Source: Anastatus disparis (Eukaryota > Arthropoda > Insecta > Hymenoptera > Eupelmidae). From it: a DNA stretch of 64,000 bases. A program made the position numbers and the translations under genes. This document shows, piece by piece, positions 21,851-34,165 of this stretch. The notes under the pieces are model-generated. The model made no database searches and was not told where the DNA came from. It saw only the letters and a list, made by a program, of their open reading frames with translations. How positions within the stretch are numbered: the first letter of the stretch is position 1; the number at the start of each line of letters is the position of its first letter. The DNA is taken from assembly GCA_017163975.1 (NCBI GenBank), contig JAFFSR010000218.1:6885501-6949500 (forward strand), written 5' to 3'.

Positions 21851-24800
21851 TAGTTAGTAATTTTGTTTGTTAGAATAATTAATAATTCTTAATCTTTAAA
21901 ATGCTGGTAATATTATACATCATCGATGATCTTGTTCAACTATTATAATAATTTTATTTTGTATAAAACTGTAAAAAGTTATCTAATTATTCTGAATTTT
22001 TTTAAAAATCCATTATTAATACTTTTGACTTCATAAAAGTTCTTACTATCAATGAAAACTTTCATTAATAATTAACGTTGAGGACATTAAAAGCATAATC
22101 CGAATTTCTATACCCGCTTTTTATATGTTTAGTGTAAAGACAACTCACGTCATCGATAAATATTCTAAATTTAAAAAAGATTAGATTATCTAATGTCTAT
22201 TATTTTAATCATACGTATAATCAAAACCATAACTCAACATTACCGCATTAGAATACACTGAAGTTGACCTTTTCTTATACTCTCGCAACAATCAACACCG
22301 ATAAGAAATAAAAAATGACAATTTACGTGCCAAATTATATTTATAATAATTTTTTTTCTCATTTTATCTACAATACAGACGCGTTACGTTTTCCCTAACA
22401 CGTACGGAAAAATAAAACGAATCTGAAACTCCATTAATAAAAAAAAGGTGTTTTAAAAGTATAAAAAACGTTATTCCGTAACCTTGTGCGAATTTTTCAT
22501 TCTCTACTTTTCCGTTAAACAAACCATGTATACGTGCATGCATACACGTAAACATATTACAGATATACATGCGCACTTGACTTGTTACTGATAAAGTAAG
22601 CACGATTAAGAAAAAGCTCATTATTCAGCGTCATCGGACACATTTATCAAAAGCTCTCGTGCGTTACGAGACATTTAAAGGCCGCGAATTGTAACGGACG
22701 CATCGTATAACAACTTTATGTTTTTCTACATACATATACATATACATACAGCACGCTTACTTGTGCATATCTAGAAATCGGTAAATCTTAAAACTCCTTT
22801 CCCTCTTTTCAATGGTACGTGTGTTGAGTGCAATTGTATTTGTAGGTTATGTTTCGTACATCCGACTGGGTAAGCTCATCGCGTGCTTAAGGAGCTTTCG
22901 CACTTCACGCGGACCTTCGATGAGGCTCTTGTGGCCATTAAAGATAAAAGGAGTTTTCGGGCAGATGACCTTAGCCTCGATGTGAATAGCTTTCGCTTGT
23001 ACAAATATATATACGTATATATACACTGTAAGACGTTTTGTTTGATTAGTCAAAATTTTATCTTGTTGAAATTTTTCGTGTTAAAATTTCATACGTAGTA
23101 CGCTAAATAAACATAAAATTTTTTGTAAACCTGAAATTTTTTTTTACTTGTTGATAAAAAAAATTTTTGTAAAATTTACATTATTAAAATTGACTCATAA
23201 CTTGAATAACACATTTTTATTATGAAAATTTGTTTATATTTTATAAGTTTTTATGTTCAAACTTTTACTTTAAAATCCACACGAAAATTATTTGTAAATT
23301 TCAACTCGAATTTGTGTGTTGCTACAAACATTTTCGTGTGTTAAAATTACAAAAAAATTTTTACCGTATATAAAAAATAAAGTCGAAATTTCGTCTTTCA
23401 AATTGAGAATACTTGTTGGAAAAGTTTTTTTTTCAGGGGAGAGGTTTTGTGTACACAGAAACTGAACTTTTTTAGAATTTATTCTGTTAAAGAAAGTTTG
23501 ACATTTGGAAGTAACCTCAGCTCACTTTCTAAAAGTCCTTAGTCTGAATTGCCAGTCTGTTGAAAAGTGAATTCGAATGAATTGTAGCGAATATAGTTTA
23601 AACTGTATTATGCTGATAAAGTTTACAACAAAAAAATTTTAATTTTCATGGTTATAATTTTAATGTACTTTCGTTCGTAATGAAAGAGAGGACGGACTAT
23701 TTTATATATTAATCCGGAAGATGAGGATTTATTTTGTAATACAATTTGGCTTTGATCCAAATAAATAGCGATCTGAACTTCAAAATTTTGGAATGATATT
23801 CACGTTTTGTCTTTTTTAATATTAAAAAAATGATTAATAGGGACGTGATATTATTGATTCTGGATTTTTAATTTGACATTTATATTTTTGTCATTTCTAA
23901 GTGATAGTTTATTTTTCTTGTTAATAACGCATATTTTAAATAATTATTAAATTTAATCTCGTAATTGTACACATTAAATTCAGCAATTCTCATGAATTTT
24001 AATCGAAAAAAATAAAAATTTCTATTTAATAAAAATTTTTTTTTATTCAATTTAAATTTTTCATTTGAATTAAATAAAAATAAATTAAAGCACATGTCAC
24101 AATAATGACTACTTTACACGAACATCAAAACATTTTCATCGAAAATTTAAATATCCGCAGACTTGGAATTACGAGCGTCAAAAATAATTAATTTATCATT
24201 ATAAAGTTCCAATCGTAACTTTCTGCAGACATCGCGAGGATATAAAAAACTTAATGCACAAATATAGACGCGGAATGCGATATTAACGATTACGGCTTTC
24301 TCATTTGTTGCGCTACGTAAATAAGTTTTCCGAAGAGGCAGAAATAAAAGCGATGCATTATTGTCGGCTTATACACAGATCGTTAAACGAAAAAAATGTG
24401 TAGTGCTTGCTTGTTTTTTTTTCACAAGTGAAAAGAGCGCTGGAACTTTTACTGAAAATTTCGTTGAGAAGTTGATACTTTTTTCGTTTTGGATATGTAA
24501 GAGGTAATGAAAATCATCTAAAAACATGATTTAAGGTAATTAATAGACTTTTTAAAATTTGGATTAAATTAACACTTATTTGAATTAGTTCAAGAGATTA
24601 TTCATGGTATTCTCATCATAATAAGCTGATCGAAGGTTTGATGGTCTATGCCATGAAAAAAAAGTTTTTAATCCTCCAAAATCTTTAAATAATAATATTG
24701 AAATTAGTGAAAATTAAAAATAATGGTTTCCAATAATTCCTCACGTAATTGAAAAAAAAAATCCTCTTTTAGTCCTTCCAGTAATTAAAATAAGTTCGCA

Positions 24801-27251
24801 CCTTTTTATTTCACTTTAACATTATCAAAGTACATAATTTTATGTTCTATTTAAAATTCATTACACTTTCAAATATGTTAAAAGGCTCAAACTTAGAAAC
24901 AGATTTCTCATGCAAATGACTGAGGTTTCGAGGAAGATAAAAAGTTCTTATATTCACTGATATTACTTTGTAAATTAGCATATTAATTTTTTTCATTGAT
25001 ATTCAAACCCTTAGTCATCAGTTTCATAATCAATTCTTTTTACTTTCTTGTAAATACATAATAAACACGAGGAGACAAATTGTAGTTAAGGTAAAAGTGT
25101 TTACTTTGGAAACATATTATTTGGTATTAAAACCCCATTAAAACCAAAGTCTAGCAAATTTGTATTATTACGTTATTATACTATTATTTACTAATGAAAC
25201 GATGTTAGATTGAACGATTACTAAACAAACAAATTTCGTTTAATATTGATTTATGTAGGATATATAAAAAGAAAGTATTTTTTTCTCTCGTGAAATTATT
25301 TATTAAATAATTCGTTATGAGCATCAAAAATTATTGAACGTCATATAAAAGAGACGAAATTTTCATATCATTATTGACTTTAGCTGTGTTCCCAATATGT
25401 AGATACTTCAATTTAAAAATAAAAATGCAAAATATAAATATAAATTCAATGTATTATTAAAAATCTTTTTTCTTTGTGCTTTTAAAAAATATAATATTAA
25501 ACGATTGAACATATCCATTCTCAAGCATACTAAAATTTCGAAAAATCTATAGAAATAAAAGACAAGAATTGCAGCAGCAATGAAAAGAAATTTTTTTGAA
25601 ATTTCCCCGCACGTATATATGGATCAATAAATTCCACACATTTATCGAATAAATTTTTAACGAGTAATCGAATCTTTACTTGTCAAATAAAAGAAAAAAT
25701 AAAAAAATACACCCGGCACAATGGCTGAATAAAATAAAAAAAAACGAGAAAATTCGATTCCGACGTCCGTGCATTTACAATCCACTAAATAAATCCATAA
25801 ACAAAATATTGTTGCGACTCGTTCGATTGTAAAAACTTTTTAAAATTTAATCGCTTTAACAATAAACATTATTTGCAATAATAAATGCAAGGTTGAGCAG
25901 AAAAAAAAGTAATCCTTTTATTTTTAGTTATTCCTTGTAACGACCGTGGCATAAATTTACTTTTATCACCTGACTATTGCCGCAATAAAGGATTAAAAAA
26001 CTCAAAATTAACCTAACAATTACCCTTGTAATTTAACCTTTAGTTAAATCAAAAAAAACTTTTTTTCTTTTTATAACATCTGATATGCAATGTAGTAATC
26101 AAAAAAGTTGAATAAAACAAACCATTAAAGGGCATAGAAGAAAAGGTCATATCAGACTGTAATAGAAAAAACGTCAATGGGTTTGTTCCCAAGCATCTAA
26201 TTACTTACAATATAAAAAAAATAGAAGAGATAGAAAGAGAAAGGGTTGTAAAAGGGTGCGCGTTTTTTCTTACCGTGTAGTTCAGGGTCAGACGATTCGA
26301 TATGTTATATCTATTTTTGAACTTTTTCCAACTATGTATATACGGCTCGGAAAGCTATAAAACTTAAAGCACAGGGAACACACCTTATATTCAACACTTG
26401 ACTGATGCCCCTGAAACACGCGAAGCATTAACTTCTCTCTCTCGCTCTTGTACTTCTATTTTTCTACCACTCCTTATCGTCTTGACGTTTTTTTTTGTTT
26501 TTTTTTCTTACTTTACTTTACACCCCTGCACTTAATAGGAGATTAACATCGTTTTGGGTTGTATATTACATTGATTTTCATTATTTAGGGTTGTGGTTAT
26601 TATTTTTAACTTGATCGGAATTGTTTTTTTTTTTGGTTTAAGTGTGATTTGATTATGAAGGAGCTGTTGGGAATTAATTTTTTCGTTAAGAATGTACCGT
26701 GATTTGGTTTTTTTTATCTTGTTTTGATTTTATTTAAGCTGATTATGAAGATTTGTAACGGCCTTAATGGATTTGAGGTTAGAATTATGGATTTACTTAT
26801 TAACAAAAAATGCATGACCAGTGATATAAATCTACACAAGCTGATCTTTTTAATGTATAGGCTTTTTGTGAAAAAAAAAATATTTTCTTTTTGTTATTTT
26901 TTGTTTTAATAATAAGTTTAGATATGATGGATTATATTATTTTCAACATTTTAACAAGAATATCGGTATAAAATAATAAAACGTTTTTTTTAACAAAAAA
27001 TAATATTAGTTTCTAAAAATCAATTCTTTTTGTAAAAAAAAAATTTGAAATCGGAAGGCAAATGTTGACTTTGCAACTATCAAAGGTAGCTTTTTTAGTT
27101 TGCTAACGGCGTTTTATTTTTTCTTTTTTCTCAATTTTCTTTGTGACCAAAACCAAATGTTTTCATTTTATCGTTGAAAAAATCAATTTTTGGATAGCCA
27201 TAGTTAGATTTGTTATTGTGTTTATGTTTCGTTATTTCAATGTGTAAATTT
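21851..27251. other. Gene desert, no supported gene
   Basis: AT-rich sequence. The block at 22860-23010 is GC-richer and open in more than one frame on both strands, but has no start or splice context and no recognised domain. The remainder shows only A/T-rich low-complexity frames. Confidence 0.5.
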
Positions 27252-27410
27252 GAGGTCTTTGGTGACTCACTCGGTACAGCGATGGATTCGGAAGTCGAAG
27301 GCCTCGAGTTCGAATCCCGGCCCTGGCCGATTTATAGCACCACTGTATATTACATGTGCTTTATACACGATTATGATGAAAACCTCCGTAGCTAATTATC
27401 ATTTATTGAT
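27252..27410 (+). mobile_element. tRNA-derived SINE, copy B (diverged)
   Basis: Shares the head (TGACTCACTCGGTACAGCG for the A box, GAGTTCGAATCCCG for the B box) and the body markers CACCACTGTA and CCTCCGTAGCTAATTATCAT with the copies at 3271 and 29406. Substitutions and small gaps are more frequent, and the 3' tail is shorter. Short frames here are artefacts of the element. Confidence 0.75.
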
Positions 27411-29405
27411 AAACTTGTTCTTTTCTTTCATTTTTCTTTCTTTTGATTGCTTGATTGATAAGTACATTATTTTCTGTAATATAATTTTTATTTAATTTTA
27501 ATTATACTTAAAATGTATTATTATTAAGATTACATCAAGATTATTAAGTGTGATATCGCAATGACATACAATTTTTTGTATACATTATTAATATTATAAG
27601 TTTACCTAAAATTTTTTTAATAAATTACTTTTTTTTTTATAAAAATTAAACTAAATATATTAAAATATTCATCCACCTATCCATGTACATATAAAATCAA
27701 TTGAACTTTTATTAAACAATATAACCTTTTCGGAAACTATTCTTTAAATACATTGAATTACAATTTATTTATTTGGTGGTTCAAAAATCATAATATCCAT
27801 ATTTATATCAAAACCAAGATTCCCTTGTTTAACTTTCCTTTGAGGGTGGCTACACGCAGGACGATTCACATCTTCTATTTCACGCATTCCCAAATCCTTA
27901 AAATCCTTATCTCGAGTTTTACAATTTTGTACACATTTATAGTGTTACCTTAATTTTATCTTACAATATCTCATACTTGATATATACGCGTACACACGCA
28001 TTTCTACAGACACGCGCTTACACGCATACCCGATAAATGCTTTTGCTTTTACTACAATGCTTAATTTTAGCGCATTTAACGCTTACACAGTACTTTCGAA
28101 ACTTCACGCGATGAGGAATTAATCGTAGTTAAATGTGAGATATTGCGTTTATTTTAATTTCTTCGAAGAAACTTTGATTTACTGCAAGTCGGTTAATGGC
28201 TGTAATGAATATCGCGAAATTTATTAAGTTCTAATTCCATAATGCGTGAGAAATTGATATAGGAGGAAATGAAGCCTTGTGAACGGTGTAAGTGAATTGT
28301 AAGTTCATTGACAGAAATAAGTTTTTTTCAAAGTTGAAATTTCAATAGTTTTCGAGAATCATTCAGCTTGTTGAGCAACAGAAATCTATTATCAATTCCC
28401 TTTATCTTTAATTGTTTCGGTTTGCATTCCTCCCATTAGAATAACAAAACGCGCTGGAATTGGTGCTCGTACCGAAAAAAAAGTCAACAGACGCGAAATT
28501 CTCACTTGTCACAAAGCAAGTATTTTCGCGACTCCTCAACAACAGCAACAACAATAACTCGCAAAGTATTTATTTTCAAGAGGTATTTCACGCCTCGGAA
28601 AACTTGAAAAAAAGAGAGAGCGAAAAGGAAGAGAAAAAAAAGAAATTACAAAGTGAACAACATACATTTTGACATGGCCTATATTGTGTTGAAAGCTCCC
28701 AACTCGCGTTTATTTTTTTTCCCTCTTCTTCTTCCCTCATTCTCTTACTTGTCATATTTTCTCTCGCACATACACACAACGTTTTCTAAGCTATGAGAAT
28801 ACGTAATTAGTTGAAGTACGTGCTCAAGGGAGCTATAAAGTACTGTAACACTAAAAGTTCAACTTTTTATTCTCTCTCTCGCTCTTTTTCGCTCTTTTTT
28901 AAAGATGTAGTTGAAAATAAAGGAAAAAAAAAGAAAGAAATGAAGTGGATGTTGTTATATAAAGTAGTTGTTAAGAGAAAAAAAGTTAAACTTTTTCCTT
29001 ATTTTCTTGATAATCCGGTAAATTATCTGTCGCATGCTGTTGACTTGGGCGGAAATGATAATTTGTTAAAAAGTAGAAAGTTTTTCGCGAAAAGAATATT
29101 TCTCTGTTGAAATGAAATAAGAAGAAAAAAAGATTTTAGGCAAAATTAATGTGCTAATGAGTGCTTAAAAATTAGTGCATAAAATGGTTAAAGTGTTCGA
29201 TGAAGTTGTTAAAGGCGTTCCGTAGATTCTACTTCTTATTAAGGATGGCACTCCTTTTCTTCGTTATTTCAAGGTAAACTATGAAAAAATATAATACTAA
29301 TATTAATTAACAAATAATAAATTTTGTTAAATGAAACATTTAAAATATAAATAAATTTATTATTAAATATCGTAATACATATAATATGAATACTAATGGT
29401 AAACT
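27411..29405. other. AT-rich spacer, no gene seen
   Basis: No exon-like frame. Frames at 28460-28780 on both strands are Lys/Glu- or Ser/Phe-rich readings of purine or pyrimidine tracts and are not supported as genes. Confidence 0.5.
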
Positions 29406-29610
29406 TGAGGTCTTCAGTGGCTCACTCGGTAGAGCGATGGATTCGTAATCTCGAGGTCCCGAGTTCGAATCCCACTCTCGGCTAATTTATACAAGCACCA
29501 CTGTACTTCTTCATGTGCTCGGTTTACAAACACATTGAAAAGAACTCCGTCGCTAATTTGCATTTCAATGATAGCATATATGCAGCGACGTTAAATAAAA
29601 TAGAAAAAAA
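29406..29610 (+). mobile_element. tRNA-derived SINE, copy C
   Basis: Close to copy A in both head and body: TGGCTCACTCGGTAGAGCG, ATTCGTAATCTCGAGGTCCC, GAGTTCGAATCC, CACCACTGTA, CTCCGTCGCTAATT and GCGACGTTAAATAA in the same order, then an A-rich tail. The flanking sequences differ, which supports independent insertion. Confidence 0.82.
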
Positions 29611-30553
29611 TTGGAAAATTTAAAATTCTAAAAATGTCTTTAACAATCAAAACTATCAATCACATGCATTCTAATTAAAGAATCAACTTCAAGATATAAA
29701 TTTTTGGAAAATGTTAGACTTTCATCATTTTATTTCATATATTAAATTATAAACATAAGCTCTTTTTTTTTTAAATTTAAATAATTTTATTTAATAACGA
29801 TTATTTCATTCAAACAATTTAAATCTTTTATAAAATTATTTTTCATAATTATCCTCATTTTGCGCATTAGAATAGGTGATTTCAACAAACATAAAAGAAT
29901 AATCAAGGATTGATCGCGTGAAACTTCTTTCAAAGAGAAAAACTTTTCTTTTAGTCAATCATATTATACTTTTTCTCTCTTTATTCAAATAAAATTGACT
30001 ATTTTAAACTTTTTCAAAGGATTTCTCTCATTTGTTTTTCATGAATACTCCAATTTAGAAAAGAAGGAGAAAAAAGTTAAGAATTTGGTAAATAAACAAA
30101 GAGAATAATTTTTGAAGTCGACCGCCATTCTTAGATTGTTTTCTGGTTGCTTGAAATTATTTAAAATCAAAAAATTAACATTGTTCAAATACAACGAAAC
30201 AAAAAAAAAAAAATAAAGTTTAATATATTTTTGCTTTTCTTTATGACAACTGCAAAGTCTTCGAGAAGTCGAGGAATGAAGAAAAAAAAAGAAATAAATA
30301 AGAAATAGATGTTGACCGTTAAGAATAATGATTTAGGATAAGGAAAAGAAAAAAATATTAAACTCTATATCTATATACACAGAAAACAGTTAAAGGAACT
30401 GTCAGCAAGCAAGACAGCAAGTTTTCACCCGTTTCGCCCTTATTCTTTTAGTTATTATTGTGCCGCTTTTGTACGCCGTGAACGACGTCTGACGAAAATT
30501 GGCTTTGTTTAAACTTTTATAATACTTTTGCTAGGAAAAAGAATGAGAAAAAA

Positions 30554-30554
<1 letters not shown>

Positions 30555-30607
<53 letters not shown>
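30555..30607. repeat. (TG)3(TA)n microsatellite
   Basis: A short TG run followed by about 24 TA units. Confidence 0.95.
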
Positions 30608-30611
<4 letters not shown>

Positions 30612-30799
30612 TTGAAGTGCGATTTTTCTTTTCTTTCGTAAATCATACGTTCAACAATCTTAAAATATTATATAGAAATATTATATTTCTTTTATAGCAA
30701 TGTATTAGAAAATGTGCAATTGAATCCATTTTTAATATGATTCTGAAAATTGAAAAATTTTATGATGATTTATAATTAAATTTATGTAGGTTATTAATC

Positions 30800-31150
30800 A
30801 GTCAAACTAGCACATTTTGATACAAGTGTGCGAAACGTTTGATTCGTACGCAGATATAGTTTTTCGTCAAAATAAAGTGAAGGTCCCACGCATAAATTAT
30901 CTATTTCATCCATTTATTTTAAAAATAATTTTTTAACTATATGGGGTAAACGACATTTAAAAATTTAAAGATTAATGAAATAAGAATAGAGAAAACTAAA
31001 GTCGAAAATTGTTGAGTTGATATACGACGTATTTTGCATACTCGTGAAACACATTGCATATTAACTCGGAGTTCATGCACTCGAAAGGCGTTTAGCTCAC
31101 TAGTGTGTTAATCACGTACTTCGCACACGCTAGTCATGCATAAATAATCA
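30800..31150. repeat. Possible repeat relic with inverted segments
   Basis: AACTAGCACATTT at 30805-30817 recurs in reverse complement at 63543-63555. GTGTGCGAAACGTTTGATT has a reverse-complement counterpart near 31108. The segment from ACTAGTGTG to CACACGCTAGT (about 31099-31134) is itself an inverted repeat. Boundaries are uncertain. Confidence 0.35.
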
Positions 31151-31266
31151 AGCTTCGGTTACTCAATTAAAATAAAGAAGAATCATTCACATTATATTTC
31201 AAAATCATTACGGAATCTTTTTTTGAATATCATCATGGTTTATGAAAAAATTTCCCTCAACACTAA

Positions 31267-31437
31267 CCCTGGTAGAAAATTAACCATTTTTTGGTCATAA
31301 TTGTTGAGTTAAGAATGTTAAAATGACACCTATCTAGAAATTCTGTTTGAAGTATTTCCAGAATTTCTAGATATGTGTCATTTTAACATGCTTAGCTCAA
31401 CAATTATGACCAAAAAATGGTTAATTTTCTACCAGGG
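31267..31437. mobile_element. Foldback MITE, CCCTGGTAGAAA family, long-arm copy
   Basis: Arms of ~79 bp (31267-31345 and 31359-31437) differ at only about three positions and enclose a 13-base loop. The ends are CCCTGGTAGAAA and TTTCTACCAGGG, with AA on both flanks. The first ~30 bp match the copy at 21755; the inner arm sequence is different. Confidence 0.9.
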
Positions 31438-32446
31438 AACAACTCAATATTTATCCCTTAAATCACTTTGTATTACTTATTTATTTTGTAACTATCACTT
31501 TTAAGGCTATTTATCCAATAACATAAATTGTAACTTTATTTTTATGCGTATCTCTTGAAAAAAAAAGTGAAAAATTTCTAATACTCCATTAAAAACTAAT
31601 CTCAATAATAATGCACTCAAGCTTGAGAACGATGATAACGAGGTAATAAATAAATTCACCTTCGCAACTCGGAGTAAACTAAAACTTTTCCCTTCGCACG
31701 GACACACACGCGCGCGCTTAAAAACACACATATATATATCTGCTTAAACCAAAGTAAATGTAAAATATCATGGAAAACGAATGTGTGTAAAGCGAAAGTA
31801 AAAGGTATATCCTTGGAAGTACCGCACCGGGCAATTAATTCAACGAGAAACCTTTAGGGGTTGAAACTTGAGTGGTAAAGGACGTTAAGATAGATATAGG
31901 TGTGTGTATGCATGTTTACTTATAGGACATGCTTTTACTAATCCTTGCGTACGTAAGCACGTTTATACGACGCTTATTTGCATGCTATTCAATGTGCGAT
32001 TTACTTTATTTCGTAATTTGATTTTAAAATTCCTATTCTTTTGGAAGGGAATGAGGTGATAGGAAGTAGTGTTTTCGTTTAATAAAGTTGATGAGAAATT
32101 TTAGCTTATCGATGGATTTTTAAGGATTAAGGAGAGATTAAGGTCGATGCATTACATTTTTAATTCGTTAATCCATTTTTTTAACTTTCCTGGATTTTTT
32201 TTGGGTTTTATAATAATTGAATTTTTTCTAATTGTTATAGATATAATTTAATTATAAAAATCATCTTAATAATTTAATATTTTTAATAACTCCAATAACT
32301 AAATAAATTTGGTTATATACTCAATAAATATTGATGAAAATGGTCGGAAGTAAATATTTATTTCAATCAAATATAATTGCTAATTTAATTTAATATAAAA
32401 TTTGTTGGATTAATCATTTACCTGTTTTTTTTAAATAAATATTTTC
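31438..32446. other. AT-rich spacer, no gene seen
   Basis: No supported exon. One minus-strand frame (31507-31731) is Phe/Ser/Leu-rich and has no recognisable domain. Confidence 0.5.
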
Positions 32447-32663
32447 TTAAGGTGATGTAATAGGGTATATGTTTAATACGTAATTACCGACATTGCAGTT
32501 TCTCGAATTTTTAATCTTTATTTGAAAATTTTCTGAAATATCTCGATATTATGCTTTTTATTAATTTAAATAGAAGGTTGTAATATAGAGATATTTTAGA
32601 AAAATTTGAATTAAAAATGAACAATTTTAAAAACTGTAATGTCGGTATTTTACATCCCCTTAA
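32447..32663. mobile_element. TTAA-flanked non-autonomous element, copy 1
   Basis: Bounded by TTAA at 32447-32450 and 32660-32663. The ends are inverted (GGTGATGTAA against TTACATCCCC), with a second inverted block ACCGACATTGCAGTTT and AAACTGTAATGTCGGT. The copy at 63743 has the same ends, order and length, and is also flanked by TTAA. TTAA duplications are typical of piggyBac-type transposition; assignment to that group is inference, as no transposase is present. Confidence 0.82.
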
Positions 32664-32997
32664 CTGCAACAAATATTTTACTTCTTATCATATTCATGAA
32701 CGTTTATTAAGTACAGCAAATTTTTTTGCGTTTATAATTCTAAACATTAAAGTCTCATAAAGTCGATAATCAAAACTTTACCAGCTAAAAAAAAAAGAAA
32801 TAATTCCAAGAGTAACATTCGTTAATTATTCTATAAGCGTATATTCAAAGATTTTGGCAGCACCGCCAGACAAATTAGATTTATGATGTACTCGTATATT
32901 GAATATAATTGAATTACAAACTATATATAAAAGCAATATATTATTCAAGATTAACATTAAAACGATGCTATATTGATGTTACAGATGTTTCAGTATT

Positions 32998-33360
32998 GTA
33001 GGTTATAATAAAAATAATATTTAATCGTAGTCCGAATTGTTTATGAATATTTATCGGGTTATAATATTTTTAGATATAAATAAATACAATTTAAACAAAA
33101 ATATTATCTTTCGCACGATTCGCTAATGAACATAAAATCTAATTTTATCATATGAATAATAATTGTTCAATAAAAAGTTTGTAAATTGCAGGTTATAATG
33201 AATATAACATTTAATCGTGGCTTAAATTGTTCATGGATATTTTATTGCGTTATAATTTTTTTAAATACAAATGAATATAATTTAAAATAAAAGAATATTA
33301 TCCTTCGTATGATTTGATGATAAAAATAAAATCTAATTGTACCGTGCGAATAAAATATTC
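32998..33360. repeat. 190-bp diverged tandem duplication
   Basis: AGGTTATAAT recurs at 33000 and 33190. Matching order follows in both units: TTTAATCGTRG, AATTGTT, GTTATAAT, AATACAA, ATATTATC, CGNAYGATT and AAAATCTAATT. The units are clearly homologous but diverged, with several indels. Confidence 0.75.
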
Positions 33361-33772
33361 GGAATATAGAATAATTTGAAATAACGGAAAATAAATGAAT
33401 CAATAATAAAGCAAGTACAACAATATCCTTGGTTTTCATTCTTTAGAAAATTCATCAAACCTATATATACACACGCGAGAAATACTTCGAGAAATTCTTC
33501 CGAGAAAACCATTCAAGAAACAGCGCCTTTCATCGCTTGCATAAGAGACGATCAGAAGAGTAAGAAAAGAGAGAGCCAGACAGGAGGTATATGGCGAGGA
33601 GAAGATCGTTTTCTCTTTGCTCTGTAGAACGAATCAAACGGATGTTCTGATAAATCGCGACGAATAATATATATATATATATAGTCTTCACTCAAGTGAA
33701 GATAACGAGGTACTAAAGAGACGAACTAAGCTATGTTATATATAACAACCTCGTGCTTTTAGGTTTGTCGTA

Positions 33773-33791
33773 AGAGAGAGAGAGAGAGAGA
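33773..33791. repeat. (GA)n microsatellite
   Basis: Nine to ten GA units, followed by an A-run. Confidence 0.9.
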
Positions 33792-34029
33792 AAAAAAAGG
33801 AGAGAATTGTTGAGGTGAATGGGAATATTGATAATGTAGCGATGAATTTATGTTAGTTCAAAGATGTTATTTAAAATTTTGAGATTTATTTCTGTGTATT
33901 TAAGTTTTATTTCGCTTGATCATCTTGAGAAAGGTAAAAAAATTTTATTGAATAGGAAACGTTTGTTAATAATTTTATACCACTCTAACCTCAAAATCAT
34001 AACTTTAATATGATTATTCGGCTATCGTG

Positions 34030-34165
34030 GTATAAAATACATTATGGAATGGGTGTGTAAAGGCTTTTTTACGAAACTCGTTACAACCCTCGCCTTCGGC
34101 TCGGGCTGTAAACTTCTCGTTTCATAAATAAAGCCTTTACCCACCCATTGAATAATATACTATAA
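34030..34165. mobile_element. Foldback element with GC-rich apex, copy 2
   Basis: The left arm AATGGGTGTGTAAAGGCTTT pairs with AAAGCCTTTACCCACCCATT on the right, and pairing continues outward into ATTAT/ATAAT. The apex carries CTCGCCTTCGGCTCG (34089-34103), the reverse complement of the apex 15-mer of the element at 17004. The arms of the two elements are otherwise unrelated. Confidence 0.8.
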
